A stretch of 49,359 nt of DNA from an uncultured Burkholderiaceae bacterium (GCA_937871985.1 CALMPB010000512.1:1-49359); one strand, 5' to 3'; counted from the stretch's first letter, positions 28,247 to 37,672 are shown. A program made the numbers and translations. The notes: generated by a model from the sequence alone, not told the origin.

Positions 28247-31200
28247 ATGACCAACGTAAACGATTCCTCGTCCTTCGTGCATCTGCGTGTCCATTCCGAA
28301 TTTTCGGTGGTGGACGGCATCGTGCAGATCCCCGACCTCATCAAGAAGGTGGCCGGCTATGGGCAGCCCGCCGTGGCCCTGACCGATCTTTCCAATATCT
28401 TCGGCCTCATCAAGTTCTACAAGGCCGGCCGCAAGGCGGGCGTGAAGCCGATCGCGGGCTGCGATATCTGGCTGCAGAACGACGAAGACCGCGACAAACC
28501 CCACCGCCTGCTGCTTCTGGTGCGCACGCACCAGGGGTATCTGAACCTGTGCGACATCCTCACCCGTTCGTGGCTGGACAACCAGCACATGGGGCGGGCC
28601 GAGGTGCGCGCCGAATGGCTGCTGGGCAAAGAGGGGCTCATCGTGTTGTCGGGCGGGCGCGGCGGCGACGTCGGCCAGGCCCTGGAGGCCGGCCGCGACG
28701 AAGAGGCCAGGGCGCTGGCGGCCAAATGGGCGAAGGCGTTTCCCGGGTCCTACTACATCGAGCTGCAGCGTTCGGGCGCCGACGGCGACGAAACCTATGT
28801 GCAGGCCGCCTTGCGGCTGGCGGCGAAGCTCGATCTTCCGGTCGTCGCCACCCACCCCGTGCAGTTCCTCGATGCCGGCGATTTCCGCGCGCATGAAGCG
28901 CGGGTCTGCATTGCCCAGGGCGAGCAGCTGGCCAATCCGAAAAGGCCCAGGCGCTTTACGCAGGAACAGTATTTATTGTCGTCGCAGGACATGGCGCAGC
29001 GCTTCGCCGATGTGCCGTCCGCGCTGGCCAATACGGTCGAAATCGCCAAGCGCTGCAACCTGGCCCTGCATCTGGGCACGCCCTGCCTGCCCAACTTCCC
29101 CACGCCCGAAGGGGTGACGCTGGACGACTACCTGGTGGAGCTGGCCGAGACGGGGCTGCAAAAGCGCATGGCCCAGTTGTTTCCCGACGAGGCCGAACGC
29201 CTGGCCAAGTACCCCGAATACGAAGAGCGCCTGCGGTGGGAATGCAAGACCATCATCAGCATGGGCTTTCCGGGCTACTTTCTCATCGTGGCCGACTTCA
29301 TCAACTGGGGCAAGAACAACGGCGTTCCGGTGGGGCCGGGCCGGGGCTCGGGCGCGGGCTCGCTGGTGGCCTATTCGCTGGGCATTACCGACCTCGACCC
29401 GATCCGCTACGACTTGCTGTTCGAGCGTTTCCTGAACCCCGAACGGGTTTCCATGCCCGACTTCGACATCGACTTCTGCCAGGACAACCGCGAACGCGTC
29501 ATCGACTACGTCAAGCATAAATACGGCAAGGAGGCGGTCAGCCAGATCGCCACTTTCGGTACGCTGGGCGCCAAGGCGGTGGTGCGCGACGTCGGCCGGG
29601 TTCTGGAAATGCCGTATTCGCTATGCGACGGCCTGTCCAAGCTCATCCCCTTCAACCCCGCCGATCCCTGGACGCTGGAACGCACCCTGGCCGAAGAGCC
29701 GGCCTTCAAAGAGCGCTACGAGCAGGACGAAGAGGTTCGCGCGCTCATCGATCTGGCGCGGCCGCTGGAAGGCCTGACCCGCAATATCGGCATGCATGCC
29801 GGCGGCGTGCTGATCGCGCCGGGCAAGCTCACCGATTTTTGCCCGCTGTATTGCCAGCCGGGCGTCGACAGCAATGCGGTGTCCCAGTTCGACAAGGACG
29901 ACGTCGAGGCGGCGGGCCTGGTCAAGTTCGACTTTCTGGGCTTGCGCAACCTGACCATTCTGGACTGGTCCGTGCGCTATGTGCGCCGCTTCAACGAAAC
30001 CAAGCGCGACTTCGACATCATGGCGGTGCCGCTCGACGATCACCGCACCTACGAACTGCTCAGCGAAGGCAACACCACGGCCGTATTCCAGCTGGAATCG
30101 CGCGGCATGAAGGAACTGCTCAAGAACCTGCGGCCCAATACGTTCGAAGACGTCATCGCCGTGCTGGCCCTGTTCCGTCCAGGGCCGCTGGAGTCGGGCA
30201 TGGTGCTGGACTTCGTCAATCGCAAGCATGGCCGCGCCGAAGTCGATTATTTCCATCCCGACCTGGAGCCGGTGCTCAAAAGCACCTACGGCGTCATCGT
30301 GTACCAGGAACAGGTCATGCTGATCTCCCAGATCATCGGGGGCTACACGCTGGGCGGCGCCGACATGCTGCGCCGGGCCATGGGCAAGAAAAAGCCCGAG
30401 GAAATGGCCAAGCACCGCGCCATTTTCGAGAAGGGCGCCATCGAAAAAGGCTATGACGGCGATCTGGCCGTCAAGCTGTTCGACCTGATGGAAAAATTCG
30501 CCGGCTACGGCTTCAACAAGAGCCATTCGGCCGCCTATGCGCTCATTGCGTATCAGACCGCGTGGCTCAAGGTGTACCACCCCGCGGAATTCCTGGCCGG
30601 CACGTTGTCGTCCGATATGGACGACACCGACAAGGTGCAGACTTTCTGGAAGGACGCCCTGGCCAATGGCGTCGAGGTTCTGCCGCCCGACGTCAACGCA
30701 TCCTGCTACCGCTTCGAGCCGGTGGCCGACTCATATACCGCCAAGGGCGAGCCGCCGCGCACCATGCGCTATGGGCTGGGCGCGGTCAAGGGCGCGGGCC
30801 AGGCGGCGGTCGAAGAGATCATCCGCGTGCGCGACCAGGATGGTCCCTACAAAAGCCTGTTCGACTTTTGCCGCCGCGTCGACCGGCATACGGTCAACCG
30901 CCGCACCATCGAAGCCTTGATCCGCGCCGGCGCCTTCGACGGCATCGACACGAATCGCGCGGCCTTGCTGGCCAGCATCGGCACGGCGGTCGAAGCCGCC
31001 GAGCAGGCCGAGCGCAGCGCCAACCAGGTTTCCCTGTTTGCGGACGACAGCGACGACATCGTCGAAGGCGCGCTGGCCAATGTGGCGCCCTGGGATCTGC
31101 AAACCCGCCTCACCCAGGAAAAGACCGCCCTGGGGTTCTTCTTCAGCGCCCATCTGTTCGACGCCTGGCGCGACGAAGTGCGCCGCTTCGCGCCCACGCC

Positions 31201-31738
31201 GCTGGCGCGTCTCGAGCCGTCGCGCAGCCTGCAGTGGTTCGCCGGAGTGCTTTCTTCGGTCCGGGTCAAGATGACACGGCGCGGCAAGATGCTGTACGCC
31301 CTGCTGGACGACGGTTCGTCGCAAATCGAAGTGGCCATTTTCAACGAGTTGTACGAACAGCACCGCAATCGTCTTAAGGAAGACAGGCTCATCATCATTC
31401 ACGGCAAGGTCAGCAACGACGATTATTCCGGCGGCCTGAGGGTTTCCGCCGACCAGGTGTTCGACCTGCAACTGGTTCGCGAGGCGCGCGCCAGGGCCTT
31501 GCGGGTTACGCTGAACGGCAATGCCGACGCATTGCGGCTGCGCCAGTTGCTCAATCCATTCCGCGCCGAGCCTGAAAACGGCGTTCCGGGCGTGCCCGTT
31601 GAGGTTCGTCTCAATCGCGGCGGCTTTCTTTGCACCGTGCGCCTGGGCGAGGACTGGCGCGTGCGCATGGCCGACGCCATGCTCGAGCAACTTGAGCAAT
31701 GGGTCGAGCCGGACGGCGTGGAGATCGCTTATTCATGA
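28247..31738 (+). CDS. dnaE: DNA polymerase III subunit alpha
   Basis: Catalytic subunit of the replicative polymerase. The 1,163 aa run in the normal order: PHP domain (VHSEFSVVDGIVQIPDLI), palm with the catalytic aspartates in MPDFDIDFCQDNRE and the GPGRGSGAGSLVAYSLGITDLDP segment, fingers and tandem HhH motif, a C-terminal OB fold (VRVKMTRRGKMLYALLDDGS) and a tau-binding tail. The stop overlaps the first gene of the sugar-transfer operon by 4 bp, so downstream LPS genes are likely expressed with dnaE at least in part. Length is normal and no key residue is missing. Confidence 0.97.
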   Translation: MTNVNDSSSFVHLRVHSEFSVVDGIVQIPDLIKKVAGYGQPAVALTDLSNIFGLIKFYKAGRKAGVKPIAGCDIWLQNDEDRDKPHRLLLLVRTHQGYLNLCDILTRSWLDNQHMGRAEVRAEWLLGKEGLIVLSGGRGGDVGQALEAGRDEEARALAAKWAKAFPGSYYIELQRSGADGDETYVQAALRLAAKLDLPVVATHPVQFLDAGDFRAHEARVCIAQGEQLANPKRPRRFTQEQYLLSSQDMAQRFADVPSALANTVEIAKRCNLALHLGTPCLPNFPTPEGVTLDDYLVELAETGLQKRMAQLFPDEAERLAKYPEYEERLRWECKTIISMGFPGYFLIVADFINWGKNNGVPVGPGRGSGAGSLVAYSLGITDLDPIRYDLLFERFLNPERVSMPDFDIDFCQDNRERVIDYVKHKYGKEAVSQIATFGTLGAKAVVRDVGRVLEMPYSLCDGLSKLIPFNPADPWTLERTLAEEPAFKERYEQDEEVRALIDLARPLEGLTRNIGMHAGGVLIAPGKLTDFCPLYCQPGVDSNAVSQFDKDDVEAAGLVKFDFLGLRNLTILDWSVRYVRRFNETKRDFDIMAVPLDDHRTYELLSEGNTTAVFQLESRGMKELLKNLRPNTFEDVIAVLALFRPGPLESGMVLDFVNRKHGRAEVDYFHPDLEPVLKSTYGVIVYQEQVMLISQIIGGYTLGGADMLRRAMGKKKPEEMAKHRAIFEKGAIEKGYDGDLAVKLFDLMEKFAGYGFNKSHSAAYALIAYQTAWLKVYHPAEFLAGTLSSDMDDTDKVQTFWKDALANGVEVLPPDVNASCYRFEPVADSYTAKGEPPRTMRYGLGAVKGAGQAAVEEIIRVRDQDGPYKSLFDFCRRVDRHTVNRRTIEALIRAGAFDGIDTNRAALLASIGTAVEAAEQAERSANQVSLFADDSDDIVEGALANVAPWDLQTRLTQEKTALGFFFSAHLFDAWRDEVRRFAPTPLARLEPSRSLQWFAGVLSSVRVKMTRRGKMLYALLDDGSSQIEVAIFNELYEQHRNRLKEDRLIIIHGKVSNDDYSGGLRVSADQVFDLQLVREARARALRVTLNGNADALRLRQLLNPFRAEPENGVPGVPVEVRLNRGGFLCTVRLGEDWRVRMADAMLEQLEQWVEPDGVEIAYS

Positions 31739-32835
31739 GCCCCTTGCGCATCATCCACTCCGAGGCGGCCACGAGTTTCGGCGGGCAAGAACAATACATT
31801 TACAGAATGATGCGCGCCATGCGCGAACGCGGCCACCATCTGGAAGCCATCTGCCAGCCGCATGCCGTGCTGGCCCAGCGGCTGCGGGACGATGGGTTCA
31901 TCGTGCACACGCTGTACATGGACGGGCCGGCCAACTTCGTCAAAGGTGTGTTCCGGCTGCGCAAAATATTGCGCGACGGCCGCTTCGATGTGCTGAACTC
32001 GCATAGCCGGCGCGATACGATGCTGGCCGGCTGCGCGGCCCGCCTGGCGGGCACGCCGCTTATCGTCCGCACCCGCCACTTGGCCAAAAAAGTGGGGTCG
32101 CTGCTGTCGTACACCGTCGTACCGCACCGGGTCACCACCGCCAGCGAGTTCGTCCGCAACCACCTCATCGAACGGGGGGCCAGGCCGTCCGACGTGGCGG
32201 TGGTGTATCCCGTGGTCGATCTGGCCGAATGGAACCAGCCTTCCACGCTGCGGCAGGAGCTGCGGCTCGAACAGGACGACATCGTGGTCGGCTGCGTGGC
32301 CGTGATGCGGGCGCAAAAAGGGCACCGCGCCCTGATCGATGCCATGGAGCCCCTGCTGCGCCAGCGCGCCAAGCTGCATCTGGTCTTCGTCGGGGGCGGG
32401 TCGCCCACGTTCGAGCAGGTTCAGGCCCATGTCGCGGCAAAAGGGCTGGGCGGACAGATCCATCTTCTTGGCGCGCGCAAGGACGTTCCCAATCTATTGG
32501 CGGGATTCGACATGTTTGCGCTGGCCACCGAACAGGAAGCGTCGGGCACGGTGTTCGTCGAAGCGGCCAACGCCGGCCTGGCCGTGGTCGGCACGGACGT
32601 GGACGGCGTGCCCGAGATGATGAAGAACGGCGTAACCGGCTTGCTGGTGCCGCTGCACGACCAGGCCTCCCTCACGGCGGCGCTCCAAAAGCTCATCGAC
32701 GATCCTGCTCTGCGCGCCCGGATGGGCGAGGCGGGGCGCCGCATGGTTCGCACCGAGGGCAAGTTCAGCCAGGAAGCCATGGTCCGGAATATCGAGTCCT
32801 GCTATGACCGCTGGCTAAGCGAGTTGAAAAAGTGA
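31735..32835 (+). CDS. Glycosyltransferase family 4 (LPS/polysaccharide)
   Basis: GT-B retaining glycosyltransferase of 366 aa. The N-terminal acceptor domain starts LRIIHSEAATSFGGQEQYIY, where the GGQE loop binds the nucleotide sugar phosphate region. The C-terminal GT4 domain shows GCVAVMRAQKGH, FVGGGS and ATEQEASGTVFVEAANAGLAVVGTDVDGVPEM, with the catalytic E-x7-E pair. It starts at ATG 31735 overlapping the dnaE stop (ATGA), and an in-frame extension to 31699 has no support. The context with deacetylases and a WaaE-like GT2 points to LPS core or surface polysaccharide. Sugar and linkage are unknown. Confidence 0.85.
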   Translation: MSPLRIIHSEAATSFGGQEQYIYRMMRAMRERGHHLEAICQPHAVLAQRLRDDGFIVHTLYMDGPANFVKGVFRLRKILRDGRFDVLNSHSRRDTMLAGCAARLAGTPLIVRTRHLAKKVGSLLSYTVVPHRVTTASEFVRNHLIERGARPSDVAVVYPVVDLAEWNQPSTLRQELRLEQDDIVVGCVAVMRAQKGHRALIDAMEPLLRQRAKLHLVFVGGGSPTFEQVQAHVAAKGLGGQIHLLGARKDVPNLLAGFDMFALATEQEASGTVFVEAANAGLAVVGTDVDGVPEMMKNGVTGLLVPLHDQASLTAALQKLIDDPALRARMGEAGRRMVRTEGKFSQEAMVRNIESCYDRWLSELKK

Positions 32836-33674
32836 AGAATGCGCAAACAGTCCCCGTGCTGATGTACCATCACGTCTCGCCGTCGGGCAGCTTCATCAAT
32901 GCCTCGCCGCGCAACTTCGAAGATCAGCTGGCCTGGCTGTCGCGGCACGGCTACCGTTCTCTGGGCAGCGACGAGTTCGCCGGGCATCTGGCCGGGCAGC
33001 CCGTTCCCGCCCGCTCCGTACTCATCACCTTCGACGACGGCTACCTGGACAACTGGGTCTACGCCTACCCCCTGCTGAAAAAATACGGCTTCCGGGCGCT
33101 GATTTTCCTGGTGACTTCATGGATGGGCGACGGCCCCGTCCGTCCGCATCTTGGCCAGGAAGCCTTGCCATCCACGCCCGAGCATCGCGAATGCGAACGC
33201 CTCATCGAAAGCGGGCGCGCCGACGACGTCGCGCTGCGTTGGAGCGAAATCCGGGCCATGCAGGCCGATGGCACGTTCGAGTTCCACAGCCATACCCATA
33301 CCCACACGCGCTGGGACAAAAGCGCGCGCGCAGCCGAAAAAAACACCTTGATGGCGCAGGAACTGGCCGAGTCGCGGGCCAGCCTGAAAGCGCACCTGGG
33401 CGACGTATCGCAGCATTTGTGCTGGCCCCAGGGCTATTTCGACGACGACTACGTGCGGCTCGCCCGGCAGGCGGGGTTCCGCTACCTGTACACCACCCAG
33501 GCCTTCGGGCAGAACCGGGCCGGCACGGATCCGTCCGGCATTTACCGTTTCGCCGTGCGCAACGCCCCGGGCGCCTCGATGGGCCGGCGCATCCGCATCG
33601 CGGCCGATCCCGTGCTGGGCCCGCTGTACAACCGCTGGAAACTCTGGAAGCGGTCGCTAAGGGGCAAGGCATGA
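32832..33674 (+). CDS. Polysaccharide deacetylase (NodB/CE4 family), first of two
   Basis: CE4 metal-dependent deacetylase of 280 aa, expected to remove N- or O-acetyl groups from a sugar intermediate. Motif 1 is ITFDDGYLDNW, with the catalytic base and metal aspartates, and motif 2 is FHSHTHTHTRWDK, providing metal histidines; CWPQGYFDDDY is near motif 3. The N-terminus VPVLMYHHVSPSG lacks a signal peptide, so it probably acts in the cytoplasm or on the inner face of the membrane. The GTG start overlaps the GT4 stop, and its stop overlaps the next gene by 4 bp. Confidence 0.85.
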   Translation: MKNAQTVPVLMYHHVSPSGSFINASPRNFEDQLAWLSRHGYRSLGSDEFAGHLAGQPVPARSVLITFDDGYLDNWVYAYPLLKKYGFRALIFLVTSWMGDGPVRPHLGQEALPSTPEHRECERLIESGRADDVALRWSEIRAMQADGTFEFHSHTHTHTRWDKSARAAEKNTLMAQELAESRASLKAHLGDVSQHLCWPQGYFDDDYVRLARQAGFRYLYTTQAFGQNRAGTDPSGIYRFAVRNAPGASMGRRIRIAADPVLGPLYNRWKLWKRSLRGKA

Positions 33675-34426
33675 TGACGTTGTCGGTCATCGTCATTACC
33701 AAGAACGAGGCGCGGCATATCGGCGATTGCCTGGACTCGGTGTCGTTCGCCGACGAGATCATCGTCGTCGATTCGGGCAGCACCGACGCCACGCGCGAGA
33801 TCGCCCAGGCCAAGGGCGCCAAGGTGCATGTGACGGACGATTGGCCGGGCTTCGGCCCGCAAAAGAACCGTGCGCTCGACCTGGCCACCCAGGAATGGGT
33901 GCTGTCCATCGATGCCGACGAGCGCGTCACGCCCGAGCTGGCCGAGGCCATCGGGCGTGCCCTGGCGAACCCCTCCGCCCAGGCCTACAAAATCGCCCGG
34001 CTCTCCAATTTCTGCGGACGCTGGATACGCCATAGCGGCTGGTGGCCCGACCATGTGCTTCGGCTGTTCAAGCGGGGCAGCGCGCGCTTCACCGACGCCG
34101 CCGTGCACGAAAGCGTCCAGGCCTCGGGGGCCGTCGCCGTCCTGGACGGCCATTTCCTGCATTATCCTTATGCCGACCTGGAAAGCATGATCGCCAAGGT
34201 CAACCGCTATTCCACCGACGCGGCCGCCATGATGCACGCCCGCGGCAAGACGACGTCGGTGCCGGGCGTGCTGGGGCATGCGTTCTGGACCTTCGTGCGC
34301 ATCTATATCATCCGGCGCGGCTTCCTGGACGGCCGGGAAGGGGTGATCCTGGCGGTCACCGCGGCGGCGGGCAGTTTTTTCCGCTACAGCAAGCTCTGGC
34401 TTTTGAACCGGGACAAATCAAGATAA
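33671..34426 (+). CDS. Glycosyltransferase family 2, WaaE/KdtX-like
   Basis: GT-A inverting glycosyltransferase of 251 aa. The N-terminus LSVIVITKNEARHIGDCLDSV and the nucleotide-binding VVDSGSTDATREIA are typical, and the metal-binding DxD motif reads LSIDADER. The C-terminal half, with a WIRHSGWWPDHVLRLF segment and a hydrophobic stretch near residues 205-235, resembles LPS core transferases of the WaaE/KdtX (lipooligosaccharide heptose/glucose) type. It overlaps the deacetylase before it and lies 4 bp ahead of the second deacetylase. Confidence 0.85.
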   Translation: MMTLSVIVITKNEARHIGDCLDSVSFADEIIVVDSGSTDATREIAQAKGAKVHVTDDWPGFGPQKNRALDLATQEWVLSIDADERVTPELAEAIGRALANPSAQAYKIARLSNFCGRWIRHSGWWPDHVLRLFKRGSARFTDAAVHESVQASGAVAVLDGHFLHYPYADLESMIAKVNRYSTDAAAMMHARGKTTSVPGVLGHAFWTFVRIYIIRRGFLDGREGVILAVTAAAGSFFRYSKLWLLNRDKSR

Positions 34427-34430
34427 GCCC

Positions 34431-35156
34431 ATGATTCCTATCCTCATGTACCATCAGGTGGGGCAGCCGGCGGCCAAGGGGTCGCCGTACCGAGGCCTTA
34501 CCGTCCATCCCGCTGATTTCAAGCGGCAAATGGCCTGGATGCGCCGGCTGGGCTACCGCGGGCTGGCGATGCGCGACCTTGCTCCGTACCTGAAGGGCGA
34601 GCGCCGGGGCAAAGTGTTCGGCATCACGTTCGACGATGGATACCGCAATGTCTATCAAAACGCCTTGCCTGTCCTGGTCGAGCAGGGCTTCACCGCCACC
34701 AATTATTTCGTGGCCCGGCAACTCGGCGGCGGCAATACCTGGGATTATGAAAAAGGCGTTCCGCATTCCGATCTCATGTCGCTGGACGAAATGCGCGGCT
34801 GGGCGGCGCAGGGCCAGGAGGTTGGGTCGCATACGCTGGATCACGTGCACCTTACGCAGATCTCCCCCGAGATCGCCGCCTACCAGATCGCCCAGTCCCG
34901 GCAAGAGCTGGGGCAATTGCTGGGTGCCGAAGTCACGGCTTTTTGCTACCCTTACGGGGATGAAAGCCCCCGGATGCGCGCCCTGGTTCGCGAGGCCGGA
35001 TACGCCAATGCCACGACCACCCAGGGCGGGCTGGCCAGGCCCTCCGACGACATATTCGGCCTGCCGCGCGTTACGGTGGCCCGTTCCACCAATATTTTCA
35101 GGTTCCTGCAAAAATGCCTGACTCGCCTTGAAGACAAGCGTCGCCGTGACCATTAA
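34431..35156 (+). CDS. Polysaccharide deacetylase (NodB/CE4 family), second of two
   Basis: A second CE4 deacetylase, 241 aa, clearly a diverged paralog of the one 0.8 kb upstream. It keeps PILMYHQVGQP, motif 1 ITFDDGYRNVYQNALPVL and motif 2 VGSHTLDHVHLTQ, with the serine/threonine and histidines in place, and AFCYPYGDES near motif 3. No signal peptide is seen. Two deacetylases in one operon may act on different sugars or at different positions. Its end overlaps the start of the last glycosyltransferase. Confidence 0.85.
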   Translation: MIPILMYHQVGQPAAKGSPYRGLTVHPADFKRQMAWMRRLGYRGLAMRDLAPYLKGERRGKVFGITFDDGYRNVYQNALPVLVEQGFTATNYFVARQLGGGNTWDYEKGVPHSDLMSLDEMRGWAAQGQEVGSHTLDHVHLTQISPEIAAYQIAQSRQELGQLLGAEVTAFCYPYGDESPRMRALVREAGYANATTTQGGLARPSDDIFGLPRVTVARSTNIFRFLQKCLTRLEDKRRRDH

Positions 35157-36396
35157 GCAAAACGCCAGTCCTTCCCGGCATGACGATGCCGAAACCGTAG
35201 CCGCCGAGCCTGGCGGGGATCCAGGCAGTTCCGATGGCCAGGCCGCCTCCGCCGGCATGCGTCTGAAAATCGCCTTCGTGGTGGACAGGTTCGGCGCGCG
35301 TTTCGGCGGGGCCGAGGCCTATGGCGTGGCGCTGATGCGTGAATTGGCATCGGCTCACGATATTACGGTGTTTGCGCGCGAGTACGACGCGGCTTGCGGC
35401 CTGGCCCTGCCTTATGTGCCTTTGCGGTCGTGGCGGGGCTGGCCAAGCTGGGTGCGCGTCCTGCTGTTCGCCATCCGCGCCCGGCGCGCCACCCGCCAGG
35501 GGTTCGACATCGTGCATTCGCACATGAACGGATGGAGCGGCGACATCGAGGTCGTGCACGTTACACCGGTGCGCTACAACTGGCGCGTGCGCAAGCTGCC
35601 GCTGCTGAAGCGCCTGCTGTCGTATGTCAGCCCCCGGGTGCAAACCTATCTGGGCCTGGAGCAAAAGAGGGTCGAACCGCGCCCGGGGCATAGAACCGTG
35701 GCGGTATCGGGCCTGATCGCCGACCAGTTGGCGCAGGCCTATGGCGGCGAGCTGCCTGTGCCCGTGATTCCCCCGGGGGTCGCATTGCCCACCGACATCG
35801 ATCCCGCCACGCGGGCGCGGCTGCGCGAGGCGCAGGGCTGGATCGATACCGATCAGGTCTGCCTGCTGGTTGCCAGAAACCCTTTGCGCAAGGGGCTGCC
35901 CACCGTGCTGCAGGCGCTGACCATGTTGCCCGACAATGTCAAGCTGCTGGTGGTGGGCGGCAATGCGGGCACGCGCGAGTTTGTCGTCAAGTTCAGGCAG
36001 GGCGAGCTCTTCGACCGGGTGCGCGTCATCGATGCCACGTCCGAAATCGGCCAGTATTACCAGGCGGCCGATATCTACGTCCATCCTACCCTGAACGACA
36101 GCTTCGGCATGGCGCCGCTCGAGGCCATGTCCTATGGCCTGCCGGTGGTGCTGAGCCCCCAGCCCTGGTGCGGTTTCGCGCAGTATGTATGCCATGGCAC
36201 CGAAGCGCTGGTTCTGGCCGATCCGGAAAATGCCGATCAACTGGCCCAGTATTTGCGCCGTCTGGCTCAAGAGCCCGATTTGCGCGAACAACTGATGCAG
36301 GGCGGCGCGCAAGTGGTTCAACGGCATAGCTGGGCCGAAGCCGCCCGCCGTTATCTTGCACTGTACCGCGAGGTCCGGGGCGAGCGGGCCGGTTAG
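35146..36396 (+). CDS. Glycosyltransferase family 4 (LPS core type)
   Basis: GT-B transferase, last gene of the dnaE-linked operon. The acceptor domain has KIAFVVDRFGARFGGAEAYGVAL, the C-terminal domain LLVARNPLRKGLPTVLQAL, LVVGGN and HPTLNDSFGMAPLEAMSYGLPVV, with the E-x7-E pair. The start is uncertain: TTG 35128, GTG 35146 and ATG 35257 are all in frame. I use GTG 35146 (416 aa) because it overlaps the deacetylase stop as the other genes do; the family core begins at ATG 35257, where no ribosome site is seen. Residues before it look like disordered low-complexity sequence. Confidence 0.83.
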   Translation: MTIKQNASPSRHDDAETVAAEPGGDPGSSDGQAASAGMRLKIAFVVDRFGARFGGAEAYGVALMRELASAHDITVFAREYDAACGLALPYVPLRSWRGWPSWVRVLLFAIRARRATRQGFDIVHSHMNGWSGDIEVVHVTPVRYNWRVRKLPLLKRLLSYVSPRVQTYLGLEQKRVEPRPGHRTVAVSGLIADQLAQAYGGELPVPVIPPGVALPTDIDPATRARLREAQGWIDTDQVCLLVARNPLRKGLPTVLQALTMLPDNVKLLVVGGNAGTREFVVKFRQGELFDRVRVIDATSEIGQYYQAADIYVHPTLNDSFGMAPLEAMSYGLPVVLSPQPWCGFAQYVCHGTEALVLADPENADQLAQYLRRLAQEPDLREQLMQGGAQVVQRHSWAEAARRYLALYREVRGERAG

Positions 36397-36434
36397 GCCC
36401 TGCCTCCCACGCTTCCAGGGCCCGTCAGCAGGCC

Positions 36435-37244
36435 TTAACCGGCCCGCGTATCGGCATGCCGGCGTAGAAAGCCGCAAGCCAGTTCGATGAATTCGTCCGG
36501 CTGCTCCCATAGGGCGACATGCCCGGTTGCCATTTCCGCATACTCGGCATTGGGGATCAAGGCGGCCAATCGGCGGGCGTGGTCGACGGGCACCATCTGG
36601 TCATGCTTGCAGCCTATTACCAGCACCGGCCGCGCGATGTTCCGCGCCTGTTCGCATACGTTCAGGGTTCGATCCAGCTCGATCTGGCGTTCCATGCCTT
36701 CCCAGTTTATGGCGTCGAGCATGAAGTCGATGTTTTGGGCCAAAGCGGCCGCATCCAGGCCCGATAGAAAGCCTGGGCTGAAGCCGGTCAGCAGCGCGAT
36801 GCGCGCCATCGATGCGCGGTCGTTGCGGATCAGGTCGCGCCACAGCTCGAATTGCATGGCCTGGCGGGGGCTGTCGCTGGACGCGAAACCGGCGAGCAGC
36901 ACGACGGACCGCACCAGCTCCGGGTACCGGGCGGCAATATCGACGGCTACGGGAGCCCCCAGCGAGAAGCCCGCCAGATCGAATGGAACGGCCCCTGACG
37001 CCCGGGCCGCCGCGACGACCTGATCGGCCAGCATGGCGACGGTCAGCGGTCCGCCCTGGTCGCGGGTCTGGCCCGAACCCGCGTATTCGGGGCGAACGAC
37101 GGTCCAGTGCGGGGCAAGGTGCGGAACAAGATGGCCCCAGTGGCTTTCGGAGTCGCCGCCGGTGCCGTGGACAAGCACCAGCCCCGGCCCCGCGCCGTCG
37201 ACACGGTAGGCGATCCGGGCTCCGGCATGGTCGATGGTGTGCAT
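36435..37244 (-). CDS. Alpha/beta hydrolase
   Basis: 269-aa alpha/beta-hydrolase-fold enzyme. The oxyanion motif is VLVHGTGGDSESHW, the nucleophile Ser94 in LAGFSLGAPVAV, the acid is in VIGCKHDQMVP and the histidine in ATGHVALWEQP, so the triad is intact. The closest families are esterases and lactonases of the 3-oxoadipate enol-lactonase/BioH type; no specific substrate can be named. It lies 68 bp downstream of the damaged ykgJ-like gene on the same strand and converges with the glycosyltransferase gene. Confidence 0.8.
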   Translation of the reverse strand: MHTIDHAGARIAYRVDGAGPGLVLVHGTGGDSESHWGHLVPHLAPHWTVVRPEYAGSGQTRDQGGPLTVAMLADQVVAAARASGAVPFDLAGFSLGAPVAVDIAARYPELVRSVVLLAGFASSDSPRQAMQFELWRDLIRNDRASMARIALLTGFSPGFLSGLDAAALAQNIDFMLDAINWEGMERQIELDRTLNVCEQARNIARPVLVIGCKHDQMVPVDHARRLAALIPNAEYAEMATGHVALWEQPDEFIELACGFLRRHADTRAG

Positions 37245-37312
37245 GCAAGGTATCCTTTACCGCGCGTCGCGCGGTGGCAAGGCCCCGATCATCTCCGACG
37301 GCCGTGCCGGCG

Positions 37313-37582
37313 TCAAGGCTGGCGTGGGTCGGGAGCCGTGCGCCGCTCCAGCTCGGCCAGCCATAGCAAAGCCTGGCTGCGCGTGGCGCCGCACATTTCC
37401 TCTGAGGGCTGCAGCCCCGAGCAGCAGGCGGGCCGCTCGGGCCGGCCGAATATCTGGCAGCGGTTGTCTGGCGCAAGCTGCACGCAGCGCACTCCCGCCG
37501 GCTTGCCTGCCGGCATTCCCGGGATGGTGCTTGAAATGGACGGCGCTGTACAGTATGCGCCGCAGCGGTCACGACACTACAT
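37313..37582 (-). pseudogene. ykgJ: YkgJ-type cysteine-cluster protein, amber codon after the ATG
   Basis: The minus-strand frame encodes the zinc/iron-chelating YkgJ family signature: [37 protein letters not shown] and [10 protein letters not shown], ending in LAELE. The natural ATG at 37582 has a GAG-containing upstream stretch, but its second codon is TAG (37577-37579), then translation would continue as [10 protein letters not shown] single C-to-A change from TCG would explain it. The usual CxxxCxxCC start also looks degraded (GAYC). The next in-frame ATG at 37516 would give only 67 aa without the first cysteines. Either a pseudogene, a rare-codon start, or an amber readthrough; the reading of the base at 37578 decides. 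Confidence 0.65.
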
Positions 37583-37630
37583 TGTTTTCTCTTTGGCTTA
37601 GGCTGCCAAGACTATCACTAGGAGCAGACC

Positions 37631-37672
37631 ATGTGCATGCGTAAAGGTGCCCACTCCATTCGCGAAGTGTAA
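37631..37672 (+). CDS. Candidate 13-aa small ORF before a strong terminator
   Basis: ATG 37631 opens a 13-codon frame (MCMRKGAHSIREV) ending TAA at 37672. A perfect AGGAG ribosome site lies 6 bp upstream (37620-37624), better than that of most genes here. The frame ends 23 bp before an intrinsic terminator, so a short transcript of about 120-150 nt would contain it: either a small RNA, a leader-type peptide or coincidence. No clear promoter boxes were seen. No family recognised. Confidence 0.35.
   Translation: MCMRKGAHSIREV

Noticed and set aside
25984..28344. 786-codon minus-strand frame opposite hrpA
   Set aside because: Antisense shadow; no start signal or motif.
36397..36434. Terminator between converging glycosyltransferase and hydrolase genes
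   Set aside because: No stem of useful length with a T tract in the 38-bp gap.
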